From NCBI RefSeq assembly GCF_041381155.1, contig NC_091142.1:24948362-25012361 (forward strand): a DNA stretch of 64,000 nucleotides, given 5' to 3'. Position 1 is the stretch's first letter; each line of letters begins with the position of its first letter. The DNA comes from Argopecten irradians (lineage: Eukaryota > Mollusca > Bivalvia > Pectinida > Pectinidae). The notes under the pieces are model-generated. The model saw only the letters and a program-made list of their open reading frames with translations. It was not told where the DNA came from and did no database searches. Made by a program: the position numbers and the translations under genes. Positions 1 through 12,386 of this stretch are shown piece after piece.

Positions 1-122
1 TGGATATGAAGATAGGTATATTCTACCCTCAGGATCACTAAATGTTGTAAAAACCTCGGTAAGCCTAGAGTTTTACAACATTTTGTGACCCTCGGGTAGA
101 ATATCCCTATCCTTCATATCCA
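1..122. mobile_element. Palindromic MITE-like element
   Basis: Arms of ~50 bases (from TGGATATGAAGATAGG; inverted copy ending CTATCCTTCATATCCA) surround a short loop at ~52-70. The whole would fold as one hairpin. The left boundary touches the window edge. Confidence 0.8.
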
Positions 123-129
123 CGTATGA

Positions 130-176
130 AAGTGTCTTGATATTATCTAATACTTGTTCATTTAATATCAAGACAC
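130..176. repeat. Short inverted repeat
   Basis: GTGTCTTGATATTA and TAATATCAAGACAC form a 14-bp perfect stem with a ~19-base loop. Confidence 0.7.
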
Positions 177-284
177 GGTTATAACGAAGCTCTGAGTACC
201 TACATAGTATTTCGTAATAAGAATAGTTCATCACACACACATACATTTAGCGAGTCCGAGTTATAGGTATTGTACTGTTTTACA

Positions 285-614
285 CATTGTCGGAGACCTA
301 CGGGTGATTGTACTACACTACGCTACACTTATATCACCTGCGGAAAAGCTCCATCTCAGAGCACCGCTTTCGTCAAGTGCCATATCTGATTTGTCCCGAC
401 AGATTTTCCTGTCGATTTTTTTGCCAATGATATTGGAGGTAACATACGCTTCACAGAAGCTGTACATATTTCCCTCCAAACTGAAGAGTTCTCATTTTAA
501 AAGAGTTATGTTGCTTGGTTTCTATTAATACGGGTGACGTCATTGAAGCGGTGCTGTCCCACAGGTGAGTGTAGCGTAGTGTAGTGCGATCACCCGTGGG
601 TCTCCGACGATATG
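285..614. mobile_element. 330-bp MITE, CGGAGACC inverted ends
   Basis: The left end GTCGGAGACCTACGGGTGAT and the inverted right end GTCGGAGACCCACGGGTGAT continue through ACTACACTACGCTACAC on both sides, ~40 bp arms. It lies in the intron before the first visible WD-gene exon. Confidence 0.8.
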
Positions 615-696
615 TTTTACATACAGAAAACCTAACGGTCAATTAAAGATACGATTTTATAACATACACTTGCTGACAACATTGTGTCTTTTACAG

Positions 697-3600
697 AAAT
701 AATAACTCACACAAGAGGACGCAAACAGTTTAAAAGATATGACACCACAACCGGAAAGACCAAAGCGATTATCCGGAGGCCTAGTTTTGCCCAGCAATAC
801 CCCAATAAATTTGAGAAGACATTTTATGTAAGTTTAACATTTTTTCTCCTGCGTAAAAAGACATTTCGATTTTATTTTTAAAGCAAAATATATTTCAGTA
901 CAAAAGAATGTGTACTGTAACATATGTGTTACAAAATATTTAAAAAATTCGAATACATGCGTATCTGTTTTTACACTGGTATTTCTAGAAAATTAAAAAG
1001 GAGAGAGATGACAACAGCCGTTGCCATTTAGGGGTAGGCAACCATGTGAGAAATCAATGTGTTTGGGTCTGTTTTTTGAAGGATGCCCGATAAGATGTGT
1101 ATATATGTGTTTACATGAAAGACCCTAACGCATATCAGTTGTATAGTGCCACGTGTACCTCATTCAACCTTATATTTTGTAATTCCAAGCAGCAGTATGT
1201 ATTTTGTATTATTTTTCGATATGTTTTGAATGTGGTATATATACAATGTCGTCTGTATGAAAATATATTTTCTTTCAACTAGCTACTGTACACCAACTTA
1301 TTTTTGCGTATTTCGCGAGTTATTTAAAAAGGGCGAAGATAAAGCGCCATGAAAGTGTTTCAAACACTGTTAGAGAAGAACAAAATCAGTCGTCGAAATG
1401 GGGACATATGTACAGCGATATATAGTCGTTAAGTATAATATTGTTTTGTGATCATGCATCTCATACAATTGTGTATACTGTAAATGTCATTATGATACTT
1501 TGATCAATGCTGTTGTTGTATTGGACGCGAAATTAGTAGGCCGCTAAAATAGGCTTGTTTACAGTATTTTAATGTAATTAGTACATGCGGTATCGCCGGA
1601 GACACACGGTTAATTGTTCTACACGCTACGATGTTGATAAGTGCAGCGTAGCGTATTGCAATCAACCGTGTGTGACTCTAGCTAGCTGTCGTGAACACTC
1701 TCCAAAATTTCCCAGGTAAACAAAGGATGGACAGTCTTAGTTGGACGGATATTAGATGGTCCATGGCTTCTATTTGACATTAGAACTCTGCAGTGTTTCG
1801 CCTCTATTCCACTCGAGTACTCGTACAGTGATATACCACCGAAAAAGGCCGCCATATCTGACGATGGACAGCTGTTCATTTTCGGAGCCAATTCGGATGT
1901 AAAACGTCCAAGTACTTACAACGAGAACATCTGTTTACCGGCGGAATTAGAGGAGCATGATAAACCAACAAAAATTATCATTTGGAATATTGGTAACGGT
2001 AAGACATGCTACATGTATACTAACAGATTTAATAAAACCAACCAGCACTGTGTTAACACGGGATAAACACAATGTCGTTGTATAATTGATATATAGATCG
2101 CCGTATTACATGTATTTGCCAGCAAGGACTATGAAATGCTTTATTTTATAAGCAGTGTTTGATTGAACTTTATCGCTATGGGAAAATATCAATATCTGAC
2201 TTCAAATTCAAATTTAAAACGTATTTTAACACATTTGATAATTATATCACCTTAATAGAATGCTATTTATTTAATCGTTAGATGTTTTTTTTATCAAAAT
2301 GTTTTCAAAGGCAACAATAACCAAGGCAGATTGAATATCATTATCTCACGCTAAATTGGACATTTAATTTACAAAAACAAAAATTAGTTAATAAATATTT
2401 TTGTCAATGGAATAATATTTTTGGAATACATGTAATTGATATGAATATGAAATAAATCTCCATTACGAATAGATTATAAGGGAGAGGTGGTCGCGGAATG
2501 TGATGATGCTGAGTACCAAACACGCTACAACGAGATGGACAACAGGAAGGGACTGGACGTATCAGTGGACAAGATACGGGTCATCGACAAGACCAGGCTA
2601 GTTACTGCTCATAATGACTTCATCCTCAGAGTCTGGGACAGGAAAACTGGTAAAACAACACAGATATGATAATACGTTAGAGGGTATCACACGCCCGACC
2701 AAAGGTTCATTTGTGTTCAATTATTCAATAAACTTGAAGTTTATACCACATTTTAACAATTTACTAAGGTATCGCAATTGCTTTCTTGAATGGTATCGGG
2801 TTTTATCAAACTTCTACATGCTGATGCATATGTTGATATTGTTTTACTGTTTTATTATTATCATTGTTATTTTAAAAGTTGCTTAATTGTATAACACTCT
2901 CAAAGTTTGAATGTTGTCAAAAAATTGGAAAGGATTACGTACATACCTTACATAGCAGGACTGCCGTTAAATCTGATTCTAAAACTTTCTTGAAATATGT
3001 TAAATGAAAAATAACGTATAGTGGAACCAGAGCTCTATAATGTCTTTGGTATCTTCTATGTATTTCATTAATAGAATCTTACATGGGTCTGTCAAGTGGA
3101 CAGGGATATCTCAACCCGAGTGAAAGATTTTAGCTGGTCAACCCGAGGCTTGCCGAGGTTGACGACAAAATCTTTCACTGGGGTTGAGATATCCATGTCC
3201 ACTTGACAGATCCATGTTTGATTCTTTTTCTCCCATACTTAATAGGGAAAATCTGAAATTCGTGTTGCTTTCCAGATTTTTCATCGTTCCATTATCACAG
3301 GAACGTCGTTATGCGTCAAAATTGATGACGTCATCAACAATGCACGACGCGGCTACACCGCATGTATTGATGACGTCACGTTATTGTCAAGCGCGTGTGA
3401 GCTGTCTTACACCCCCTGTGTAAGATAGAGTTATCTTTTCCCTAGCAACCACGGGATATCCCTGTGAAGTATGGGAGAAAGAGCTATCTTTTCCCTAGTA
3501 ACCACGGGATATCCCTGTGAAGTATGGGAGAAAACCCTGTGTTTCATAAGAAAGGGCGCCTTCCTTTTTTAAAACGTGTACAAATCTAGGTCAAAATTTT

Positions 3601-5604
3601 CATTTTTTTTTTATATGGAAAAACACCATGATGGTACCAATAGGAACCATCTCAATATCATCATATCTCAATATTATCGGTATAAAACAATGTAAATTAT
3701 CGGTATAAAACAATGACTACACTGAATTATACCCACTATCATTTATTGTGATATTGTTTTCAGGAAAGTTAATCGATCGTCTTGAGGGACATAACAGTGC
3801 TATCGATGTACACACAACAGAAACAGGTCCATATTTCTTTTCATGTGAATCAGAAATCGCCTTTAGAGTTTGGGACAAAGCTACACTTAAATGCATTGCA
3901 AGCTTCCGAATGGAAAATGCGGTAAGGAATGGACAAAAATGATAAATTAACAAAATACTCATAATTAATTTACTACTGACAGTAGATGCTGAGTCTTTCT
4001 ATTTTTTATTATTTTATTATTTTCTATTATTTACATGCGATTATCATTGTTCATTGAAGATATAATGATACATGAACATACAAATGTAATACATGTTCAG
4101 TACTAGCACGAGTATTAATTACTATCCGTTAGGGTATTGCTTCATAATGCATTTCGTAAGCACAATATAATTGCTGCATTGTGATGTCACAAAGTCAGTT
4201 TCTTTGAATATTTCAATCTGGTATCCATGAAGTGTTTCTTGGTTCAGAAGTGTTTCTTGGTTCAGACTTTGATTAATGAAGACAAAAACTAGTGTAATAG
4301 AGTGGAGTTACCAAAGACTTCCCAAATGTATGTTTAAACGCCTTGGAAAATAGGAAAATAAAGCGATATTATTTTATTATACCCCCTTCGTAACGAAGTT
4401 AAGGGGGGTATACTTGAATCAGATTGTCTGTCTGTCTGTCTGTCCGTCCGTCCGTCCGTCCGTCCGTAGTAAAATTTTGGACCGATTTGAATGAAACTTG
4501 ACAGTATTGTTGGGGACCATGTGTAGAAGTGCATGCAGGTTTTCATTTGCCGAAATTTGGTTGTCATGGTTACCAGGTTACTATACACAGGTTTCAAAAT
4601 TTGTCCGAACAGTTCCTTCTAAACTAATGAATTGATTTCAATGAAACTTGGCAGAGATGTTTAGGACCATGTGTAGACATGCATGCATTTTAAAAAAAAA
4701 AATTGGTCCCCTTAATAACCGGACAACTTGTACATTTCCTGTGACCATAATATCTTTTCAAGAACAAGTCAAACACCTCTAATAAGAGGAAGCGAGGGGG
4801 GGGGGGGGGGGGAGGCGGCGTTATTAGTCAGCCATCAACTTATATAATTAGTTCTAGTTTTCATAATTTTTTTATTCAACATTCAATGTATATACAATGT
4901 ATAAGTTGGTTATTTTCAATAAAATGTCAGGAAAACAATGTTTAAATCGTAACCAATGAAAAGGTTTATACGACTTACTTATTCGTTATCAAAAGTTATT
5001 ACTTTTTTAGATGGCAGCTTGCCGAATGTGTGCAGATAGCAGGTATATCATTACGTCAACAAAGAGTCCAACTGCACGCCTTGTACAGTGGCAACTAAAA
5101 GGGGAAGGCATCCCTACCGTTGGGAAGATCGGCGCCGAGTTATTTAAAGGAAAAGGTACAATCCAAATATGATAGTTTAAAGTGACTTCACTTTGTTCTT
5201 TATCGTTGCAATATGTGGTTAAACGTAACTTGACTACCGACAGGAACCGAGACTGAAAATTCATAACATGTTGAACGTACGTTTTGTCGAAATTATTATA
5301 TAAACTTGCATTGGTTCTTCTGTCAGTATCTCGATTATATGAAGCAAGCATACATAAAATTGTGATTTAATAAAGATGGAGAAATTACACTTATAAAATA
5401 CGTGCATGCCTAAACTGCCGCCTACGGTCATTCCATCAACATATGTATGTAACAGCTTTGTCCCTTTTAATCCTTATGTACATGTAACATAACATATGTG
5501 TATGTTGTTTTAAAGTAACACAGGACAGACTTGCTCTAGTTACCGCCGATGACGATCACTATAGGACGGACGATCTGGACTCAGACGAGGATACAGATTA
5601 CTGA
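697..5604 (+). CDS. WD-repeat protein, C-terminal part (5' end outside window)
   Basis: Six in-frame exons can be joined: 697-827, 1716-1998, about 2485-2649, 3764-3921, 5011-5155 and 5516-5604 (stop TGA 5602-5604), about 323 codons. Phases agree across every junction; donors are GTAAGT, GTAAGA, GTAAAA, GTAAGG and GTACAA. WD-type blade endings are visible as KIIIWNIGN (exon 2), DFILRVWDRKTG (exon 3) and EIAFRVWDKATLKC (exon 4), so this part forms beta-propeller blades. The protein ends in an acidic tail (DDLDSDEDTDY). The gene continues upstream, so a missing N-terminal domain cannot be judged. Large NACHT-WD (NWD1/2-like) proteins, expanded in molluscs, are one possibility, but I do not recognise the family with confidence. 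The exon 3 acceptor (GGGAG, poor pyrimidine tract) is the weakest junction; the frame from exon 2 decides it. Confidence 0.75.
1588..1678. mobile_element. Short relative of the 330-bp MITE
   Basis: GGAGACACACGGTTAATTG...CTACACGCTACG inverts as CGTAGCGTATTGCAATCAACCGTGTGTGAC. The arms resemble those of the element at 285-614 but the interior is almost gone. Confidence 0.65.
3085..3213. mobile_element. Foldback MITE
   Basis: ATGGGTCTGTCAAGTGGACA...GATATCTCAACCC is inverted as GGGTTGAGATATCCATGTCCACTTGACAGATCCATG, with a second inner inverted pair around AAAGATTTT / AAAATCTTT. Nearly the full length is palindromic. Confidence 0.85.
3425..3533 (+). repeat. Two-copy tandem repeat, ~53 bp
   Basis: TATCTTTTCCCTAGCAACCA and TATCTTTTCCCTAGTAACCA start two nearly identical head-to-tail copies, each ending GTATGGGAGAAA. 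Confidence 0.9.
4374..4760 (+). mobile_element. Tandem-core element F, WD-gene intron
   Basis: It starts with a hairpin ATACCCCCTTCG / CGAAGTTAAGGGGGGTAT, then (GTCT)n/(GTCC)n tracts at ~4427-4468, then two diverged ~145-bp cores (TTGAATGAAACTTG and TTCAATGAAACTTG). The right end is eroded near a G-run. Same left-end architecture as A, B and E. Confidence 0.6.
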
Positions 5605-7710
5605 ATAATAAGTTCTACTCAGTATGGATCGGAGTGTTGCTATCAGAGACAGAACATCATGAGAGATGACTAAAATACGCTATCGTCGTTTTTCATGTCG
5701 TGGCTGTCGTCGCTGTCAGAGGATATAAACTAGCAACAACATAATCCCGAGGTAGCACTATCGCTATCGCCGTCTGGCTTTTATACGTATTTTAAACAAT
5801 ACCAACTGATAGAATGGTTTAACTGTTATTTAAGGAAATGTTTTTTTAAAATACATTTCTAAGTGTTGACATAGTTTCAAATAGGTTAATAACGCATGTT
5901 AACATACAATGACTAAGTACAATGTACATGTATGTTAAAACCTAAACTATTCATGTAGTTATATCCATTATTCTTTTTTAAACAGTTCATCATGGTATTA
6001 TGTGAACAGGGATATCCACAGTTTTAGTAATATGAATTGTTTATTCTCTAATTTCTATGATGAAAACGCGCTTCATGCGATTTGTTGTCGAGAAAGCAGT
6101 GTCACAACTACAATAATTGACATTATAATGTTGGTAACGGCGATTCAATAATATCAATGCAGTAAACAGAATCACAGTACACATACATCCTTTTTGCAAG
6201 ATTGAGAAGCCGAACTTTATTATATCCTGAGATGTCAACTGTTTGAACTATTGCGTAAGACATTTTTATCAAACCGTAATACTTTAGGAAGTCTAGATTT
6301 TTTTCTGTAAATAAACTGCAAGAAACAAAAGAACATATTTCTATATATTTTTTCCCTTTTTTTATCTAAAATTTGATAGATTAGAAACGCTGAATGAATC
6401 ATAATATTGTTATGCAATATATTTGAATCAAAGGTTCCATAATATTGTATTATACAATACCAAAGTGCAGTATATGCTTTAAGATTCTTTCTAAATATCC
6501 ATAACTATGCATGCATGTTATTGATTGTGGATGATGAGTGTGAATGGTTTTGCTAATTATGTGTCTAATGTGATGTTAAAACCTGACAAAGATCACTGAA
6601 TTCAATGCGACTCAAAATAGTGACAGCTCATCGGGGAGTTGATCGCGAATTGTCTCTATACAATAAGATGCCGAATTATTATTCATTTTTTTTTTTAATT
6701 TACATATGCACATATATAGTCAACGGGAGATGAATTGCTTTCAAATAAGCGTAATTGCAATGACGTATGATTCCAAACCCAGAGCAGGATCAGGCTACAT
6801 TGTACTTCTAGTTCACGCTTCGGTAAGATTTTGCGACATATGATAATCTAAATAAAGAGTTACTATTAGATCTAATTAAATATGTTTTTGAAATCAAATC
6901 ATAATATGTGTTCAAGCATTGTAATGGTAATAAACAACAAAATTAACCGCTGGCCGGGGCTACAACCGCCGGGGGGGGGGGGGCTTTCCTCAGGAATATT
7001 CTGGGAATTCCATTGTTACGTCAGTACGTGTGTATGTTCACTCCTCCCACCTTAATATACAGAACATCTGATTGTCGTAGAACAATTCTGGGAGTGTCTA
7101 AGTGAACAAAAGATTAACAGATCATGTACAGATTTCCAGAAAAAAAATTACAGGTAGCCTGTCCGAAACAGTATCATCATCTTTATCCGCCGTTTTTGCA
7201 TTCAAAACAGGCATACAATACACACACCATGCAAACACTTGTTTATCCTCCATACAATAAAATAAAACACTTTGATGAATTTAGTCTTTATCGAGTTCAT
7301 TCAGCAGCTCAACGGTCGTACCATCAATAGGCATATATCACAGTACATGTAACTTTCCTCGGTTGAAAATCAAATATGGCGGCTCGCTCCACTTCGGACT
7401 GCATCACTACCCTGACAATGATACATACCGGTAGTCGTTCAGCTTCGGTTATCTCAATTGTTATTCGAAATTGACATCAGTGATATATGATAAATTGAAA
7501 AAAATGTATTTTAAAATAATTGAAAGCTGTTATTATCATATGTGTATTTCAAATTAAATTGCAGCTATAACATTAAAAAATCTTAATTATATCTACGGAC
7601 ATCCTGACTACAGTAGTTACCCAGCTTAGCAACCAACATCGTTTTAAATTTGATCACGAACATGTAAACATAGACTAATTGATATAAATATATAGATTTA
7701 ATAGTTATTT
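5605..7710. other. Gene-free stretch after the WD gene
   Basis: No exon is supported. AATAAA motifs near 6309 and 6849 are candidate polyadenylation signals for the WD gene on +. There is a 14-base G-run near 6970. Confidence 0.4.
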
Positions 7711-7712
7711 GA

Positions 7713-7774
7713 TTGCGTTAAAGGTGGTATGCTTATTGAATTGCGTTCTTACTAATTTTAACGCAATCAAACCA
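7713..7774. repeat. Inverted repeat around GATTGCGTTAAA
   Basis: TTTGATTGCGTTAAA and TTTAACGCAATCAAA are a 15-bp perfect stem around a ~30-base loop. Confidence 0.65.
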
Positions 7775-8159
7775 CTGTTCAGTCTCTATTGGGTTTCCGA
7801 CGATGAAATCATTTAATAACATATAGAGCTGAATTATGTCATATTATCTGTCGTATTGGTATTTGTATCATCAAATGATTTTAGTTTGTCTAGATATGGC
7901 TGTCTAGTCTGATCTCTGAGTGTAGTGATTTAAAAGATTCAGCTTGGACATGTTACAACGTGAATTAACTTAAAAGCGTTTCTTAACTTATATATTTACA
8001 TTTGCCTGGTTTCGTATGTTAACGGTGCCTTATAAGGATATCCAAATCCGTAGTAAATCACCAAAATTGATTGAAAATTAGCTTTTACACGTGATATCAG
8101 TGGAATGTTTGAAGATGTGTAAATATGTTGAATGACGTTTATTTTTCATTCCAAGTAAA

Positions 8160-8516
8160 GATGCTCCACCGCTGACAAATGGTATTTTTTCACTATCCAA
8201 AACAGGAGCAGACGATTTAATATTTTTCTTCAGTTACAAAAGTTACTTACTTTACACCATTACCACCATTGAAAAGTTTGAGCTTCTAATTTTACTTCAA
8301 GTTAAAAATATGAAAAATAATTAATTACATCCCGAAAAAATTCCGTGGCACTATATCTTATATAGAATGACATAATGATTGCACATGCACTGAAGGCAAA
8401 AAAAAATATTTTTATGTTATTTTTTGTGTTAATTAGGCATATATATACACGATTAAACACCAATTATTGTTCAAGTGATGAATATCATTTATGCTCTGTT
8501 GGCGGTGGAGCATCTT
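8160..8516. mobile_element. 355-bp MITE, GATGCTCCACCGC family, copy 1
   Basis: Inverted ends GATGCTCCACCGCTGACA and TGTTGGCGGTGGAGCATC enclose an AT-rich non-coding interior. Near-full-length copies are here and at 48440-48795, and a truncated one at 31664-31905. Confidence 0.85.
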
Positions 8517-8969
8517 TAATGATTGTGTCATTGTAAAACTGATATTTAACCTAATAAAGTATTGAAACGAATTTTGTCCTCGTCTCTACTTGATGGTTCC
8601 TCGCTCAAGTCTGCTATACTGGGTTGTGATCACAGATCATCTGATTAGCCAATTATTGGAAAGAATAACTCAACACCTCAGTACAAGTTTATATATGTAA
8701 TTCTGGTTCTGCAAATACAACGTCACAATGTGTACAGTAATCACACTCTCTATCACTCTAATTACTGTATAATTAGAGGCTGTGCCAAAATATAGAAGTT
8801 ATTTAATGGTAGCGAGTACAAATGTATGATTATCTAAATTGATATATGTATATGTAAAATATATGACTCGTCTTTTTATAAAGAAATAATAAAGAGATAA
8901 CTACAATGCAATAGAAACAATCGCGACATCAGAATAAACATAATAGTAACTCAGTAGATTTAGTTAGTA

Positions 8970-9925
8970 CTTTATAGAAATTGCTCAATATGCATCAATT
9001 TCACTATTACACGATTCAAACCCAATTGCAATAGATATGAACAACCTTAGTCTCTTGTATAAGATATAATTTTCAGGGTGTCCCATAAATCAGGTTACAC
9101 TTTCAAAATATTATTACTTTTGACATAAATGAGCGAAAAAAAAACCCAGTTATATTGGTATATGAAAGCATGCAATCAAATGTTTTATTGTATGCATAAT
9201 ATAAATTGATAATTTGATTTTGCTGAAAACCACTGACGTCATAATGACGCCATCACTTTTAAGATATTGCCACGTCAAGAGGACATTATACATGTACACG
9301 TACTGTGAAATGTTTTATACTTTGTAAAACAGTGTTTTTGGTCATGTAATGCCCCAGTTACAAACAACTCAAATCTTTTCTGTGTGAGTATTACCAGAAG
9401 TACAGAAAGTAATCACCAACATTAGAAAATATTGTCCAATGCATTAATTAGGCAATATAAAATAAGAACAAATCTCCAATGCTACTGATCAAAGGTTGCT
9501 CAAATATCAAGGATAACGTCGTTTTTACCTCATTTTTCAAAAATGTGTCTTTTGTGATAATCGTTGCTAAGCATACTTAGATTTGTTTGTTAAGATGTTT
9601 GTTAATCGAAATATGAAATGTATGATTACAGGCTTTTTGGAGATGAAATCCTGGTGCTTTACGTGCTGTATTAAACAAAATATTGAACTTTGAAAGTGTA
9701 ACATAATTTATGGGACACACTGTATTTATAGAAATTGATCAATGCATCATTTTCTCTATTACCAGATTCACAATTCCAAATATCTTGTAATGAAAATACA
9801 CAAGGCTAATAAACAACCGTGTTTGCAATAAAACAAAACTAATTACAGAAATCGATCAAGTAATTAATTTCACTATTACCAGATTAACTCTAAACATCTT
9901 GTAATAGAAATATGAGAGTGTATAC
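8970..9925 (+). repeat. Three diverged ~115-bp repeats split by a mariner MITE
   Basis: Copies beginning TATAGAAATTGNTCAAT or CAGAAATCGATCAAGT occur near 8976, 9727 and 9847. Each contains a CTATTACCAGATT-like piece and a CTTGTAATAGAAAT-like piece. The element at 9074-9722 separates copy 1 from copy 2. Confidence 0.55.
9074..9722. mobile_element. Non-autonomous mariner-like element
   Basis: The left end CAGGGTGTCCCATAAATCAG and the inverted right end CAGTGTGTCCCATAAATTAT both continue GTTACACTTTCAAA-like. CAGGGTGTCCC is a usual mariner terminus. The right flank is TA and the left TT (mutated). No transposase. Confidence 0.75.
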
Positions 9926-10890
9926 TAGACTCTTGTATTGTGCAATATAAAACAAATATACGTACCCGGCCTACTATACCATTCGGTCGGGTACGAATTG
10001 GTCCCTATCTGTCGTAGTGGAGCACTGCCTCAGGAAATCACTCGAACACAATTTTCTATACTTTTTTGTAGGTTTCCAATTATTGTATGCCAAGAACATA
10101 TATGGGACTCACTTGTAAATCCTTGTTGTATGCGTATACATGCATTTACATTATTATTTTTATGTAAAACAAACATAACTACCATTCTTAATATCTACCT
10201 TACCGCTAACAAGACGTTAAATTCATAATTTGTGGACTAGCCGTATAAAGTCCCTTCAGAAAGACCTTCATATGTATTATGTAAAAACATGATGCCTCGA
10301 TAAGAATTTGATATTTTATGTGGTTCAGTTTTAATGGCGAGTAGATAAGCGATATCTACCAAATACGATAAAATGCAAACGAACGGTTTATAATGCTTTG
10401 CATAATCATTACAATGCTTCATTTGCAGTACTAGGCGCTAATTGTAGCTCTAAAGACGACACCATTTTCTGTCTAAAAGTCTTTTGAGTTACAATATTGC
10501 AGATATATGTGTAATATTACAGTTTAAAAGTTATAAATCCTACGCACGGTTGTCGAGATCCTCTTTCGATACATCCAAGGTGGCTCGCCATGGACTCGAG
10601 CTGATTGTCTCGGTTCATCTATCTGGCCAGGATAGCTTCGCCAGAACAAGGATCCAGGATATGTAGAACTAAGGATATGTGTCGCCAAGAGTTTCAACCA
10701 GTCTCTACCTCATGCGCAAGGCAACTGTCTTAGACACCATTGAAGCTGGAATCAACTCCCATAGGTCATCTCTCATAATATACCAACAAAAGAAAACTCT
10801 CTTCGTCGTCACTTGACCAAATAAGAAAGACACCCACCCATCTGGGATAACATTGGTTCCTCTAACGTGCCCCGATCAGACACGGACTCG

Positions 10891-11304
10891 CTAATAGACA
10901 TATACCATTTCAATCTCTCCCATACAGCAATAATTCCCATACAGCAATAATCGTTTGATATTTTCAACTGGGCCACACTTTGAATTTCTATCAACCATGT
11001 ACTCCAGGACATATTGCGACACTTCCATGGACCCTCTCATATGCATCTGTCCGTCGTAAGACAAAACTTCGAGCTGTATTAACCTCTGTATGACTGGATT
11101 CATGTTGTTCGCGTTAGTCTTCTCAAGCTCTTCATGACAACCTTCAACTGAATCATCTGCTTGACCAACAGTACTTTTATGTTGCAAATGTTTCCGACAC
11201 TTGTTTTTCTTGTGTCCTGGTATGCCACAAAAGAAACATAATCCTGTCGACTTCGTTCCTTCCTGAATTGACCTTAGAGCAGCTGGGGTTCCTTGGATCT
11301 GCAA
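10891..11304 (-). pseudogene. Retrotransposon gag relic with CCHC zinc knuckle
   Basis: An open stretch on - of 137 codons contains CFFCGIPGHKKNKC, an exact CX2CX4HX4C zinc knuckle as in gag nucleocapsid regions of LTR retrotransposons. A repeated CAGCAATAATTCCCATA piece near 10924-10950 breaks continuity at the end. No protease, reverse transcriptase or LTR is recognised, so it is a fragment. A cellular zinc-knuckle gene is less likely. Confidence 0.55.
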
Positions 11305-11388
11305 AGCAGACTCTCTCTGCTATCTTCTCTACAATTTTATCGATGGAATCATCATTTTCTTCGTGAATGTGACATTTAATTTAATGAC

Positions 11389-11505
11389 ATATAATGACAG
11401 ATTTCTGGTACAGGATAATATATCCTCTACACCAGTCTCAATTCTGTACAGATTTCTGGTACAGTATAATTTATCCTCTACATCAGACTCAATTCTGTAT
11501 ATCCT
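11389..11505 (+). repeat. Two-copy tandem repeat, ~58 bp
   Basis: ACAGATTTCTGGTACAGGAT and ACAGATTTCTGGTACAGTAT open two adjacent copies, each ending in ACTC/TCTCAATTCTGTA. Confidence 0.85.
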
Positions 11506-11930
11506 TTATGATCACAGTTTTTTTTATTGTAATATCAACTCACAGGTTGTCAGTTAGCCTTGAAATCATAAAATAAATCCATATTTTTCCAATCTCTATC
11601 CAGTTCATTTTAAAACAATATAAGTTCTTAGCACAAACAAGTAAGTTGTAAGTTGTACGTAGTGAAAAACTCTTTTTTTCTCTCTCTTTACGGTGACGGA
11701 TGTTGATTGCATGTTGCTCGTTTTCGTCTCCCAATCCTGATTTTTTCATATGGGGTAGTGTAATCCGCACAGCATCTTCAGTAAATATACATGCATATGT
11801 AAATACGCTGATAAATTTAATTAAATCAACCATTGTTACATTATCTAACATAGGAATAACAATCACCTGTTTTCAAGTTCTCCATTTGTTGGATATACAA
11901 TCATATAAACCTGGACGACAGAACGATCTC

Positions 11931-11961
<31 letters not shown>

Positions 11962-12386
11962 GTCAGTCAAATTTGTCCCACCATGACATCAAAACCCTTG
12001 GTAAACGTCTGACGTATCAATACATACACTTTTTTCAAAATAAATCCTTGCTATACCATATGGTAAAATTGTGTCTCATCGGTGATAAAAAATATTGCAA
12101 ATGAGACCTTTTTTCAATCATAGTATAGAACTGCAGATGAACAATGTTTATAATGGATCTGCATTTTTAGACTTCTCCTTAAGGAACTACAGTTACAGTA
12201 CTATTTGAAAAATCAACTGGTACGGATTTAGGAAAGGTGTACAATTTACAAATGTATATACAGTACTTGTATGTTTTTATTCGAACGCGCCCTTTTCAAC
12301 CATCTGTGTCACGAAGGCGTTTTATTTTGTAACTGGGCACGCAACCTTTAGACTTAAACAATACAAACGCCGATATCGGCTTCATT

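Noticed and set aside
304..642. Small open frames in both strands near the window start
   Set aside because: They lie entirely within the 330-bp MITE.
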